Of a stretch of DNA of 25,929 nucleotides, positions 1 through 9,217 are shown piece by piece (the stretch's first letter is position 1; each line of letters opens with the position of its first letter). The notes under the pieces are model-generated. The model saw only the letters and a program-made list of their open reading frames with translations. It was not told the origin of the DNA and did not search any database. The position numbers and the translations under genes were made by a program. The stretch covers positions 1 to 25,929 of the forward strand of contig CAJQJT010000349.1 of the NCBI GenBank assembly GCA_905478725.1, given 5' to 3'. This DNA comes from an uncultured Pseudomonadales bacterium. Lineage in GTDB: Bacteria > Pseudomonadota > Gammaproteobacteria > Pseudomonadales > Porticoccaceae.

Positions 1-2
1 TC

Positions 3-1253
3 TCGACCATAGGTCAGCTAGCGATCGATGACTATATTAGTGACAATCAAGGCCGCAAGGTGGAACTCAGTGTCGAGGTGATTGGCGAGGCGCGCACCAG
101 TGCCGGGACTGCCGATGGCCCAGCCAGTGAGTCGGAAACCAGTAAGATTTACGGGCAGGCCTTTAACGACGCCAGCCTGCCGGGACGACTGTTCCGCGGC
201 ACCAAGCGCCTACTGGGTAATACCGCCAGTGATAAAACCGTCATTTTTAGTCGGCCGTTTCGTTTGGTGGCGCTGGTTACGCCTATATTGGTGGGTATCC
301 GCAAAGCCTTGCGCGGCAGTGTTGATAACAGCAGTCAGGCCTGTATTGGCCATCCTGTTAATTTTGAGGGCATAGAGCAAGGGCGCAACAATGTGGCACT
401 GCAGCGCCTCAGTGAATCCTATCGCCATGCCGGGATTACCGAGCAGAGCTTTTGCCCGGAACCCACAGCGGCGGCCATCAGCTATCTGTATAACTATCCC
501 CACAGCCGCGATCAGCTGATGCTGACCGTGGATTTTGGTGGCGGCACCCTCGACTTTTGTATTCTGCGCCGCAAGGGCACCGAGTTTTCCGTTGAAGCGA
601 CCCATGGTATTGCCCTGGGTGGCGACAAGATCGACCAAACGATTTTCCGCGAACTGGTTTTCCCACTGCTGGGCAAGGGCGAGCGCTGGTCGCGTATGGT
701 CGATGGCAGCGAGGTGGATACGCTGTTTCCCTTTGCCGATTTTGAAGATCTGCTGATTAACTGGCCAGTGAGCTATATGCTCAATCAAAACAAATATACC
801 GCCTCGGTGATGCAGCGCATGGTGCTGCCAGATGAGGGGGCGATTAAGTTTAAGCGCCTCTATGATTTGATTAAGCAGAACTACAGCTATCAGGTATTTG
901 AGGCGATCAAGGCGTTTAAGGCCGAGCTTTCAGTGTCTGATTCCGCGGTGCTGGATATTCCCGAGATCGATATTGAGGTGCGCCTAGAGCGCTGGGAGTT
1001 TGAACTGATGATCACCGATCAGCTGTTTGAATTGGAGCAGGCAGTGAGCCTAATCCTCGATAGAGCGGGCTTGCAGGCGGAGGATATTGATCTGGTGTTG
1101 CGCACCGGTGGCTCCTCATTAATCCCTGCAGTTAAGGATATTCTCGAAAATCAGTTCCCCGGCAAGGTCGTTGAGCACGACCCCTTTACCAGTGTGGCGG
1201 CGGGTTTGGCTATTGCCGACTACTTTGACTACGGCGCCAAAAGGCACAGCTGA
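3..1253 (+). CDS. Hsp70-like (YegD-type) ATPase, 5' end outside window
   Basis: The reading frame is open to the left edge of the window, so this is the C-terminal part (about 416 residues) of a longer protein; the GTG at 60 is only an internal codon. It carries actin/Hsp70-fold nucleotide-binding motifs: the phosphate-2 motif VDFGGGTLDF (nt 528-557), an EPTAAAISYLYNY segment typical of Hsp70 before it, GGDKIDQTIF after it, and the adenosine motif RTGGSSLIP (GGSS at nt 1107-1118) followed by DPFTSVAAGLAIA. The protein ends right after the ATPase fold, with no room for a classical substrate-binding domain. This matches the YegD-like, DnaK-related family of ATPase-only proteins, whose clients are poorly known. 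It lies upstream of the regulated island, has no operator of its own here, and is probably unrelated to the catabolic genes. Confidence 0.85.
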   Translation, partial: STIGQLAIDDYISDNQGRKVELSVEVIGEARTSAGTADGPASESETSKIYGQAFNDASLPGRLFRGTKRLLGNTASDKTVIFSRPFRLVALVTPILVGIRKALRGSVDNSSQACIGHPVNFEGIEQGRNNVALQRLSESYRHAGITEQSFCPEPTAAAISYLYNYPHSRDQLMLTVDFGGGTLDFCILRRKGTEFSVEATHGIALGGDKIDQTIFRELVFPLLGKGERWSRMVDGSEVDTLFPFADFEDLLINWPVSYMLNQNKYTASVMQRMVLPDEGAIKFKRLYDLIKQNYSYQVFEAIKAFKAELSVSDSAVLDIPEIDIEVRLERWEFELMITDQLFELEQAVSLILDRAGLQAEDIDLVLRTGGSSLIPAVKDILENQFPGKVVEHDPFTSVAAGLAIADYFDYGAKRHS

Positions 1254-1330
1254 TTTATCCTGTCCGGCCAGCTTTAACCTCTCCCTGACCTGTTATCTTA
1301 AGGCTTGTGCGTCGCCTAAATAAAAATAAA

Positions 1331-1346
1331 TCAACACTTAAGTTGA
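1331..1346. promoter_or_regulatory. TetR-type operator, TonB receptor 1 site 1
   Basis: TCAACACTTAAGTTGA matches the island palindrome TCAACA-N4-TGTTGA at 11 of 12 half-site positions. Its right end overlaps a perfect -35 hexamer TTGACA (1343-1348), so a bound repressor would block RNA polymerase. Confidence 0.75.
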
Positions 1347-1370
1347 CACGATCTTTTCTTCCATTATAGG
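1343..1370 (+). promoter_or_regulatory. Candidate sigma-70 promoter of TonB receptor 1
   Basis: TTGACA at 1343-1348 is followed after 16 nt by TATAGG at 1365-1370 (an alternative -10 is TAGGAT at 1367-1372 with an 18-nt spacer). Operator site 1 overlaps the -35 and operator site 2 starts just after the expected transcription start. Confidence 0.6.
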
Positions 1371-1378
1371 ATAGGCAA

Positions 1379-1394
1379 TCAACTAATGTGTTGA
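1379..1394. promoter_or_regulatory. TetR-type operator, TonB receptor 1 site 2
   Basis: TCAACTAATGTGTTGA matches the island palindrome at 11 of 12 half-site positions. It starts 48 bp after site 1 and falls at about the transcription start of the candidate promoter, giving a bracketed -35/+1 arrangement. Confidence 0.75.
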
Positions 1395-1418
1395 TTTTGA
1401 ATAACGAGGGGAATAATC

Positions 1419-3998
1419 ATGAATAAAAAACTATCAGTTAGCCTAATGTGCTTATCTGTGATGGCAGCATTTCCTGCTGTGGCTCAGGTTAGTTCGGGTA
1501 TCGAAGGTTTGGAAGAAATTGTTGTAACAGCACGAAAGCGCCAAGAAAGTTTGCAGGAAGTGCCAATTGCTATCTCAGTAATGGGCGCGAACGATTTAAA
1601 AAATAAGGGTGTTTTTTCAACATCAGATCTCAATAATTCAATGCCTGGCTTAAATGTCACATCGTCTTATGGTGAGTCACAGCCCAATTTCACGCTTCGC
1701 GGTATTGGTGTGGGCACCGAATATAATTCTAATGCAGCATCACCCAACGGCATTTATGTCGATGAAGTCTACCAGTCAATGCGCGCTAGCCACGGCCAGC
1801 AGCTTTTTGATCTCGAGCAAATCGAAGTTCTAAAAGGCCCTCAGGGCACATTGTACGGTCGTAATACTACTGGTGGTGCAATCAACTTTATTACCGTTAA
1901 GCCGACAATGGGCGACGAGGCAAGTGGTCATCTTACTGCTGGTATAGGTAATTATGGTCGCAATAATGTGATGGGCGCGATGGATTTCACGCCGATTCCA
2001 GGCACTCTGGGTATTCGCATTGCCGGCACCTGGGTCGATTCTGATCCCTGGCTGGTCAACCGCATGCCACGCGGTATTTCAAAATCTAACCCAAGCCTGA
2101 CCAATGATCAGTTGTCTGGCAATGTCGCTGAGGGCGTTAGCCCCGGTGGAGAAGAAAGTTGGGGCCTTAGATTCTCGGCTAACTTAGTCACTGACAGTTC
2201 TGAGTTTATGTTTAAGGCGTATTCCAGTTCATCTCTCGGTGGCCAGGGTACTCCTCAGAATCAGGGTGTAGGCGATACCATTAGCATGGCGCGTACTGCT
2301 GTTGGTTTTTATTACAACACCGACTTTTTTAGTCAGGCTGTTGTAGATGCTATGCCACCTGCGTTTAGTGCTAAAGCGAATGGCATAGGCGATTCCGAAC
2401 TCTTCACCGACAGTAATGGCACGGCGAAAATTGACACTGATGGTGTTGTCTTCAATGCCAACTTCGATCTGACGGAAAATCTCAGCCTGGTATCTATTAC
2501 TGGCTACGATGAAACCTACTTCGGTCTGTTGCCCTTTATTGATTGTGATGGCACGCCCTATGCGATCTGCGCAATTGGTTACGAGTCTGAATCAGAGAGC
2601 TTTAATCAGGACATCCGTTTAGGTTATAAGGGCGACAACTTCAATATGATCGTTGGCGCCTACTACGGTACTGATGAAATCATCACCACTAACCGTCCAC
2701 ACTTCTTTGGCTTCCTCAGCGATGTGGTTAAGGCTGCCGGTTATCCCGATGATTACTTTAACCCAGGTGGTATGGGTGCAGGTCTTTTCCCCGACGCACT
2801 TCAGGCTGATGGTGTAGTGAGTGCACTGAGCTTGATTACGCCGCTCAATGGAACGCAAAACTATACCCAGGTTCGCGATTCTGTGGCCATTTACGGTGAA
2901 GGTACTTACGACTTTAGCGATGCGCTGTCGCTGACTGTTGGTATGCGCTACACCCAGGATGACTTTGAGTACAAAGATGCTTTGACCACTATGTATGACG
3001 GAACTGGTGCTCCGCGCCTGGTCGTTGTCTCTGGCTATGAGAACGAAGCCACTGGCAACAAGTATGTAATCGGTGAGTCTCCTGGTGTGCTGACGCCGTT
3101 AAGCCAAAAAGATGACTCCTCACAGGTAACCGGCCGCGTTATTGTCGATTACAAGATGTCTGAAGATGTGATGGTCTTCGCCAGCTACAGTAAAGGCTAC
3201 CGCGGTGGCACTTACAACGGGCTCGCGTTTCAGTCTGCTAAACAGGTGTACTTTGTTGCTCCAGAAACCAACAACGTTTACGAGTTGGGTTTGAAGAGCC
3301 GCTTGCTGGATAACCGCATGCAGTTAAATGCCAGCTTGTTTTTCAATGATTACACCGGCAAGCAGGAGCAACTACTCGATGCAACTGCAACGACCTTCTT
3401 GGTTAATCTGGATGCAGAAGTCACTGGTTTTGAAGCCGATATGATCTTCAAAGCAACTGATACTCTGACATTAAATGCGGCAATCAGCCTGCTCGATTCT
3501 GAGTTTACTGACGGCGCATGCCCAGACGGACCATTGACTGGTCCAGTGCCTCAGGATGGACAATGCCTGAACACTGCTGCTGGTAATGTCAGTGTGGCTG
3601 GAAATCCACTACCTTATGCACCTGAAGTAACCGCTAATATCGGCTTTGATTGGGAGATGGCACAGGTAGCTAATGGTGTGGTGATGTTGGCCGCTGATGC
3701 AGCATTTAGTGATCAGTACCACTTCGATACCTTTGGTGATTACAGCTATAGCAAAGGTGATGTCGATGCCAGTACGATTGCCAAAACTGACTTTAAGAAA
3801 GGTAATCCTAGTTACTGGGTGGCTAACGCTCGTTTGACCTACATGGCCGAAGGCTACAGTGTGTCAGCTTGGGTTAAAAATCTGACAGATAAGTTCTACT
3901 ACGGTAACGGTATTAACGTTGAAGGAAGCTATGACAGTGCCTTCTTGGTTCGTACTCAGCCACGCACCTTTGGTGTTGAAGCAACGTTTGAATTTTAA
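1419..3998 (+). CDS. TonB-dependent outer-membrane receptor 1
   Basis: An 859-residue outer-membrane receptor that would import a substrate using TonB/ExbBD energy. A Sec signal peptide (MNKKLSVSLM..., cleavage likely after AVA at residue 22) is followed by a TonB box EEIVVTA (residues 32-38), a plug domain with LRGIG and IEVLKGPQGTLYGRNTTGGAINF, and a beta-barrel ending in GVEATFEF, whose terminal Phe is the usual outer-membrane insertion signal. ATG 1419 is preceded by a clear GAGGGGA ribosome site. Cys pairs in extracellular-loop-like segments (FIDCDGTPYAICAIG; ACPDG...GQCLN) may form disulfides. Receptors of this type are common in gamma- and alphaproteobacteria that degrade hydrophobic organic compounds. 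The family cannot be assigned to one substrate, but the catabolic context and shared operators argue for an organic substrate rather than a siderophore. It is first in its unit and has two operators. Confidence 0.93.
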   Translation: MNKKLSVSLMCLSVMAAFPAVAQVSSGIEGLEEIVVTARKRQESLQEVPIAISVMGANDLKNKGVFSTSDLNNSMPGLNVTSSYGESQPNFTLRGIGVGTEYNSNAASPNGIYVDEVYQSMRASHGQQLFDLEQIEVLKGPQGTLYGRNTTGGAINFITVKPTMGDEASGHLTAGIGNYGRNNVMGAMDFTPIPGTLGIRIAGTWVDSDPWLVNRMPRGISKSNPSLTNDQLSGNVAEGVSPGGEESWGLRFSANLVTDSSEFMFKAYSSSSLGGQGTPQNQGVGDTISMARTAVGFYYNTDFFSQAVVDAMPPAFSAKANGIGDSELFTDSNGTAKIDTDGVVFNANFDLTENLSLVSITGYDETYFGLLPFIDCDGTPYAICAIGYESESESFNQDIRLGYKGDNFNMIVGAYYGTDEIITTNRPHFFGFLSDVVKAAGYPDDYFNPGGMGAGLFPDALQADGVVSALSLITPLNGTQNYTQVRDSVAIYGEGTYDFSDALSLTVGMRYTQDDFEYKDALTTMYDGTGAPRLVVVSGYENEATGNKYVIGESPGVLTPLSQKDDSSQVTGRVIVDYKMSEDVMVFASYSKGYRGGTYNGLAFQSAKQVYFVAPETNNVYELGLKSRLLDNRMQLNASLFFNDYTGKQEQLLDATATTFLVNLDAEVTGFEADMIFKATDTLTLNAAISLLDSEFTDGACPDGPLTGPVPQDGQCLNTAAGNVSVAGNPLPYAPEVTANIGFDWEMAQVANGVVMLAADAAFSDQYHFDTFGDYSYSKGDVDASTIAKTDFKKGNPSYWVANARLTYMAEGYSVSAWVKNLTDKFYYGNGINVEGSYDSAFLVRTQPRTFGVEATFEF

Positions 3999-4008
3999 GT
4001 AACAGCCT

Positions 4009-4055
4009 CCGCTGTTGCCATCTTCCCTCGCGGGGAGGTGGCGCAGCGGTTTTTT
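4009..4055 (+). terminator. Rho-independent terminator after TonB receptor 1
   Basis: CCGCTG (4009-4014) pairs with CAGCGG (4044-4049); inner pairs GCCA/TGGC, CT/AG and CCC/GGG close a TCGC loop. The hairpin is followed directly by TTTTTT (4050-4055). It lies only 28 bp before the next start codon, so the downstream genes depend on read-through or an internal promoter. Confidence 0.85.
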
Positions 4056-4083
4056 CGTTTCTGCAGGTTAGGAGTTTTCATCG

Positions 4084-6183
4084 ATGAAAAACATAGTGAC
4101 TGTACTGTTTTGTCTGGCATTGGCCGCATGTGATATTGCAGGTTCTGGTAAGCAAGCCGAGGTCGTTGACGATAGCCGTCTTTCCCAGGCACAGGCTGAA
4201 CCGGCTAACTGGATGACGCACGGTGGCACCTACCTAGAGCAGCGTTACAATCAGCTCGACTCAATCAACACCGAAACTGTTGAGAATCTGGGTCTTAAAT
4301 GGTTTTACGAATTTGAAGACAAGCGCGGTTTAGAAGCGACGCCGCTTGTTATTGATGGGGTGATCTACACCACATCAGCTTGGTCAAGGGTACATGCCTT
4401 TGACGCCAAGAGCGGTGCGCCGCTGTGGCACTATGATCCCGAAATTGCCGGCGAAGTTGCCTTTAAGGCCTGCTGTGATGTGGTTAATCGCGGCCCGGCT
4501 TTTTATCAGGGCAAGGTCTATGTAGGTGCGTTAGATGGCCGTTTGATTGCCATTGATGCCAAAACCGGTAAAGAAGTCTGGTCTACAGTAACCGTCGATC
4601 AGACTAAGTCTTACACTATTACTGGCGCACCGCGCGTGGTTAAAGGCAATGTCATAATTGGTAACAGTGGTGGCGAGTACGGTGTGCGCGGCTATGTCAG
4701 CGCCTACGACGCCGAGACCGGTGAACTGGTCTGGCGCTTTTATACAGTGCCGCCGATTCCCGGTGCTGGGCCCGATGGCGCTGCCTCAGACCCGATGATT
4801 GCGGCAGCACAGGCCACTTGGGCCGGTGACTGGAGTGAGCTAGGTGGTGGCGGCACAGTCTGGGACGCCATCGTTTACGACGAAGATTACAATCAGGTAT
4901 TAGTGGGTGTCGGCAATGGTTCGCCATGGCCGCGCAGTCTGCGTTCCGAAGGGCAGGGCGATAATCTGTTTATTTCATCTGTCTTGGCGCTCGACGCAGA
5001 TACAGGTGAATACAAGTGGCACTACCAGGGAACGCCCGGAGAAGAGTGGGACTTCACCCAAACCCAGCCGATTATTTTGGCGACTCTAGAGATTGATAAA
5101 GAGCCGCGCAAAGTGATGATGCAAGCGCCAAAAAATGGCTTTTTCTATGTCATTGACCGCAGCAACGGCAAGCTAGTTTCTGCGGAAAACTATGTGCCGC
5201 AAAATTGGACCACAGGTATAGATCTGGAAACCGGCAGACCCAAGGTGGCCCCAGATGCGCGCTATGTAGATGATGAGGTTTTTGTTGCCCTGCCTTCTGG
5301 GCACGGTGGCCATAATTGGCAGCCTATGGCATATCACCCGGATACCGGGTTGGTTTACATACCGGCGCAGGAAATTGCACTGGCCTATAAGGCTAGCCAG
5401 CCCTTTGAAGTTCGTGTCGGCGGTTGGAATCTGGGTGTAGATCTAGCGGTTAATGCGATCCCCGATGACGCCGATGAGATCGCTGCGATCCGCAGTGAGC
5501 TAAACGGATTTTTGATTGCCTGGGACCCGATAAAGCAGCAGGAAGCCTGGCGTGTAGATCATCTTGGTCCCTGGAATGGTGGCGTTTTGGCCACCGCCGG
5601 CGGTCTGGTTTTTCAGGGCAATGCCAGTGGCTATCTGCTGGCTTTCGATGCCAGCACTGGACGCCAGGTTTGGTCCTTCGATACTCGGGTCGGCATCATT
5701 GCCCCTCCGATTACCTACGCTGTTGACGGTGTGCAATATATTGCATTGATGGCAGGTTATGGCGGTGGTTACGGTCTAGCTGCGCCGTTCACAGAAAACG
5801 CGGGCTTCAGGCCCAACGGCCGACTGATGGTGTTTGCCCTCAATGAAAGCCTTGATTATGAAGTGCTCGAACCTGAACTGGCAGCAGCCGTAGTGGTTGA
5901 CAAGGTCTGGGATAAAGCCGACCGCGATAATGGTGCGCAGATATACGAGACCACCTGTGGCGTTTGTCACGGCGCCACCGCGCGCTCTTCAGGAATTATT
6001 CCAGATCTGCGTCGCTCACCGGTTTTGGCAAGTGCCGAGGCCTGGCAGGCGGTGGTACATGACGGGGTATTAAAAGACCGCGGCATGATCGGTTTCAGCG
6101 CCTATTTATCAGCTGAGGATATAGAAGATATCCGCGGTTATGTGGCTGAGCGCGCAGGGCAATTGCATCAGCACGGCAACTAA
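4084..6183 (+). CDS. PQQ-dependent quinohaemoprotein alcohol dehydrogenase, lipoprotein
   Basis: A 699-residue enzyme of the type II quinohaemoprotein alcohol dehydrogenase family, which oxidises primary or secondary alcohols outside the cytoplasm and passes electrons from PQQ to a fused cytochrome c. The N-terminus is a lipoprotein signal: LALAAC with Cys16 as the lipidated residue and Asp17 after it. An eight-blade PQQ propeller follows, with the adjacent Cys130-Cys131 pair (KACCDVVNRG) that forms the vicinal disulfide over PQQ, repeated W-motifs such as DAETGELVWRF, and a catalytic-region WDFT with Asp323. The residue two after Asp323 is Thr rather than Asp, which fits a calcium enzyme and not a lanthanide (XoxF-like) one. 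The C-terminal cytochrome has CGVCH (625-629) and a candidate Met ligand at 668. A GGAG ribosome site precedes ATG 4084. It lies just downstream of a terminator and 53 bp before the aldehyde dehydrogenase. No PQQ-synthesis genes are in the window. Confidence 0.92.
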   Translation: MKNIVTVLFCLALAACDIAGSGKQAEVVDDSRLSQAQAEPANWMTHGGTYLEQRYNQLDSINTETVENLGLKWFYEFEDKRGLEATPLVIDGVIYTTSAWSRVHAFDAKSGAPLWHYDPEIAGEVAFKACCDVVNRGPAFYQGKVYVGALDGRLIAIDAKTGKEVWSTVTVDQTKSYTITGAPRVVKGNVIIGNSGGEYGVRGYVSAYDAETGELVWRFYTVPPIPGAGPDGAASDPMIAAAQATWAGDWSELGGGGTVWDAIVYDEDYNQVLVGVGNGSPWPRSLRSEGQGDNLFISSVLALDADTGEYKWHYQGTPGEEWDFTQTQPIILATLEIDKEPRKVMMQAPKNGFFYVIDRSNGKLVSAENYVPQNWTTGIDLETGRPKVAPDARYVDDEVFVALPSGHGGHNWQPMAYHPDTGLVYIPAQEIALAYKASQPFEVRVGGWNLGVDLAVNAIPDDADEIAAIRSELNGFLIAWDPIKQQEAWRVDHLGPWNGGVLATAGGLVFQGNASGYLLAFDASTGRQVWSFDTRVGIIAPPITYAVDGVQYIALMAGYGGGYGLAAPFTENAGFRPNGRLMVFALNESLDYEVLEPELAAAVVVDKVWDKADRDNGAQIYETTCGVCHGATARSSGIIPDLRRSPVLASAEAWQAVVHDGVLKDRGMIGFSAYLSAEDIEDIRGYVAERAGQLHQHGN

Positions 6184-6236
6184 AATATAACGCACAGTAA
6201 TTCGCGAAAATAATAACGACTAAGAGGCTATTAACC

Positions 6237-7682
6237 ATGACCGCACAACTGACAAATGATGTTTCTGGTATGACTTTCGATATGCTGATCAATGGTCAGC
6301 TCGTCAGCGGCAGTCGCACTCTCGATGTGATTGATCCTGCCACTGCGCAAGTATTTGCCAGCTGTGCATGTGCCTCAGAAGCGCAACTTGAGCAAGCGAT
6401 TGCCGCGGCTAAGGCAGCCTTTCCGGGTTGGGCGGCGACGCCGATAGAACAGCGCAAAGCGATTATGTTGCAGATGGCTGATGCGGTAGACGCTGAAGCG
6501 GATACACTTGCTCGACTGCTGACCTGCGAGCAGGGCAAGCCCCTTGCAGAGGCCCTTGGCGAAGTCGGTGGTGTGTCATATTTCCTGCGTCACTACACCC
6601 AATACGATTTGCCCGTCGAGGTTATCGAAGACAGTGAGTCGCGCCACATTGCCATTCACCGCGCGCCACTGGGCGTGGTCGCGGCCATCGTGCCGTGGAA
6701 TTTCCCTCTGGTAACGGCTATATCAAAAATCTGTAGCGCCATGATTACTGGCAACACTATGGTATTAAAGCCGGCGGCTACAACGCCTGTCGCAACGCTG
6801 CATTTGGGGCGTATTGTCAGCGCGATTATTCCCGCTGGCGTACTCAATATAGTTGCCGATCAGAATGATCTCGGTGGCATACTCAGCAGCCACCCAGATA
6901 TTAGTAAGATTGCCTTCACTGGCTCCACTGCTACCGGCAGTAAAGTCATGGCCTCAGCCTCAGCCACCCTTAAGCGCATGACGCTCGAGCTCGGCGGCAA
7001 TGACAGCGGTATTGTGTTGGACGACTGTGATCCTGCAGAGGTTTCGGCCAAGCTCTTCGCCTCGGCATTTGGCAACAATGGTCAAATCTGCATCGCGCTG
7101 AAGCGACTCTATGTTCACGAGACGCAGTACGAAGCGGTTTGTGCCAATCTTGCTGAGCTGGCTAACAATGCCGTGGTTGGCTCGGGTCTCAATGCTGACA
7201 CCCAGCTGGGTCCGGTGCAAAATCGCATGCAGTATGACAAGTTAAAAGCTCTTATCGAACAGACCCGAACTCAGGGCACTATTATTGCCGGAGGGGATTG
7301 TCCAGATCTGCCAGGCTATTTTATTAACCCCACTATCGTTCGCGATATTGCCGATGATGCGGCGCTGGTGACTGATGAGCAGTTTGGTCCTGTACTGCCG
7401 GTGATGAGCTATAGCAATCTCGATGAAGTGATTGCCCGCGCTAACAATACCTGTTTTGGTTTGGGTAATTCGGTGTGGTCCGCAGACAGCGCTAGAGCCG
7501 CAGCCGTTGCCATGCAGTTGGACTCTGGTTCTGTATGGATCAATAAGCACGGTGACATTGGCCCAGACACGCCGTTCTCGGGAGCCAAAATGTCTGGCGT
7601 CGGTGTTGAAATGGCCGAGCATGGGCTGATGGAATTTACTCAGATGAAGGTGATTAATCTCGGTAAGAATATTGCCGTGTAG
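6237..7682 (+). CDS. NAD(P)-dependent aldehyde dehydrogenase
   Basis: A 481-residue member of the aldehyde dehydrogenase superfamily of normal length, oxidising an aldehyde to the carboxylic acid in the cytoplasm. It shows the PWNFPL coenzyme-binding segment, KPAATTPV, FTGSTATG, the general base Glu251 in LELGG and the nucleophile Cys285 in NNGQICIALKRLYV. The IALKRLYV context after the Cys resembles a subgroup that includes actinobacterial AldA-like enzymes; this is a weak recollection and does not fix the substrate. AAGAGG (6222-6227) precedes ATG 6237. It follows the alcohol dehydrogenase by 53 bp, so it most likely takes the aldehyde made by that enzyme or one released after ester cleavage. 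No terminator or operator separates the two genes. Confidence 0.92.
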   Translation: MTAQLTNDVSGMTFDMLINGQLVSGSRTLDVIDPATAQVFASCACASEAQLEQAIAAAKAAFPGWAATPIEQRKAIMLQMADAVDAEADTLARLLTCEQGKPLAEALGEVGGVSYFLRHYTQYDLPVEVIEDSESRHIAIHRAPLGVVAAIVPWNFPLVTAISKICSAMITGNTMVLKPAATTPVATLHLGRIVSAIIPAGVLNIVADQNDLGGILSSHPDISKIAFTGSTATGSKVMASASATLKRMTLELGGNDSGIVLDDCDPAEVSAKLFASAFGNNGQICIALKRLYVHETQYEAVCANLAELANNAVVGSGLNADTQLGPVQNRMQYDKLKALIEQTRTQGTIIAGGDCPDLPGYFINPTIVRDIADDAALVTDEQFGPVLPVMSYSNLDEVIARANNTCFGLGNSVWSADSARAAAVAMQLDSGSVWINKHGDIGPDTPFSGAKMSGVGVEMAEHGLMEFTQMKVINLGKNIAV

Positions 7683-7696
7683 TGAGTTTGATCCGA

Positions 7697-7729
7697 TCTC
7701 ATCCCACCTGGCTGCCAGGCTGGATGGGA
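7697..7729 (+). other. Strong hairpin after the aldehyde dehydrogenase gene, no U-tract
   Basis: TCTCATCC (7697-7704) pairs with GGATGGGA (7722-7729, one G-U pair) and CCTGG (7707-7711) with CCAGG (7715-7719) around a 3-nt loop. No T-run follows, so it is not a classical terminator. It could protect the upstream mRNA end or uncouple MFS expression. Confidence 0.5.
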
Positions 7730-7828
7730 GCGGACGAAGACTAAAACAATAATAAATCACAGCGACTACTTAAAAAACCGAAAATAATAATTAGCCATAG
7801 CGACAGCGAAGGCAGAGAGGATAAACCC

Positions 7829-9124
7829 ATGTCGGAACCCCTAGACCCCGCACGACCCTCCGCAGAGAGCCCTTATCACAGCGCCCGGGTGAGAAATTAT
7901 TTTCTCGGCATTATGACGCTGACCTATGCGCTCAATCTTTTTGATCGTCAACTGCTGTCAATGCTGCAAGAGTCAATTAAGGCTGATCTGCTGCTGTCCG
8001 ACACACAGCTCGGTTTACTCACAGGCACCGCTTTTGCTTTTTTCTATGTTATTGCTGGAGTGCCGATTGCGCGCTTTGCCGATCGCGGCGGCAATCGCCG
8101 TAATATTATTACTGTTGCCGTTGGTCTGTGGAGTTTTATGACCGCCCTTAGCGGTTTGGCCGGAAGCTATATGCATCTGTTTTTGGCGCGTATGGGTGTC
8201 GGCCTAGGTGAGGCCGGTGGCAGTCCCCCGGCGCACTCAATGATCTCTGATGTGTTTCCACCGGAGCAGCGGGCAACCGCCATGGCGACCTATTCTGTGG
8301 GCGTCAATATCGGCATTATGATGGGCTTTTTATTGGGCGGTATTCTGAATGAGTATTTCGGCTGGCGCATCGCCTTTTTAGCCGTAGGTATTCCCGGCAT
8401 ATTCTTAGCCATACTGATTCGCACGACCATTGTTGAGCCGGTGCGCGGCTGGTCGGAGAATCGCGTGGTCGCTCCCGAAGTGATCAATCTCAGCGAGGCA
8501 TTAGGCTTGCTTTGGAAGAGTAAAACCTTCAGGCATCTATCGGTCGCCGGTGGACTCACGGCCTTGATGGGCTACGGCACCATGAACTGGTCGGCCCCTT
8601 TCTTTATTCGACAATTTGGTTTGGGCACCGCGGAGCTAGGTATCTGGCTGGCGCTGGGCAGCGGTGTCTGCGGCGCTGTGGGAACCTATTTTGCGGGCTT
8701 TTACTGTGATCGTTTAAGTCGAATTGATACCCGCTGGAATCTCTGGCTGCCTGCTCTGGCTGCCGTGATCGCCGGTGTTTGCATGCTGTTTATTCTCAAT
8801 CAGAGCAATCCTTATATTGCCCTATCCATAAACCTTTTGATGGGCGGCTTAATTACCTGCTACATCGGTCCCAGCATTGCGACTTTGCACGGTATTGTCG
8901 ATCCGCGTATGCGCGCGACTGTGTCGGCTGTGTTTTATCTGATTATTAATGTTATAGGTCTGGGTGTTGGGCCTACGTTGATCGGAGTGATCAGTGATCA
9001 TTATGCCGCCACATTGGGCGATGGGTCTCTGCGCATGGCGTTGTTGATTGTTATTCCAGTGGCTGCACTCTGGTCCGCTGCACACTTTATGATGGCTGCG
9101 CGCTACCTGCGAAAAGGGCTTTAG
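7829..9124 (+). CDS. MFS transporter (spinster-like)
   Basis: A 431-residue inner-membrane transporter with about 12 hydrophobic segments. TM1 carries LNLFDRQLLSML, loop 2-3 carries a motif-A variant (IARFADRGGNRRN, about residues 80-92), and TM4/5 contains LARMGVGLGEAGGSPPAHSMISDVFP. These signatures match the spinster-like branch of the major facilitator superfamily, which is frequent in bacterial clusters for degradation of organic acids, terpenoids and steroids. The likely role is uptake of the substrate or an intermediate across the inner membrane, or export; direction cannot be told. GAGAGGA (7815-7821) lies 7 nt before ATG 7829. It sits 146 bp after the aldehyde dehydrogenase with a hairpin between, and no island operator precedes it, so it probably belongs to the TonB receptor 1 unit. 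Confidence 0.88.
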   Translation: MSEPLDPARPSAESPYHSARVRNYFLGIMTLTYALNLFDRQLLSMLQESIKADLLLSDTQLGLLTGTAFAFFYVIAGVPIARFADRGGNRRNIITVAVGLWSFMTALSGLAGSYMHLFLARMGVGLGEAGGSPPAHSMISDVFPPEQRATAMATYSVGVNIGIMMGFLLGGILNEYFGWRIAFLAVGIPGIFLAILIRTTIVEPVRGWSENRVVAPEVINLSEALGLLWKSKTFRHLSVAGGLTALMGYGTMNWSAPFFIRQFGLGTAELGIWLALGSGVCGAVGTYFAGFYCDRLSRIDTRWNLWLPALAAVIAGVCMLFILNQSNPYIALSINLLMGGLITCYIGPSIATLHGIVDPRMRATVSAVFYLIINVIGLGVGPTLIGVISDHYAATLGDGSLRMALLIVIPVAALWSAAHFMMAARYLRKGL

Positions 9125-9217
9125 GCACGGGGATAGCTATTTAGGTCCGGTCAAGTGCGGGTTGGTGGATTGCCAATGTCAGGGCGTTGATCTATAGTCT
9201 GCTGCTAAGACGTATTG

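Noticed and set aside
60..62. GTG as the true start of the Hsp70-like gene
   Set aside because: The frame is open and reads coding-like sequence back to the window edge, and a start here would remove the first nucleotide-binding motif of the fold.
210..788. Minus-strand open frame of 192 codons within the Hsp70-like gene
   Set aside because: It is antisense to the conserved ATPase motifs and has no recognisable domain or upstream signals.
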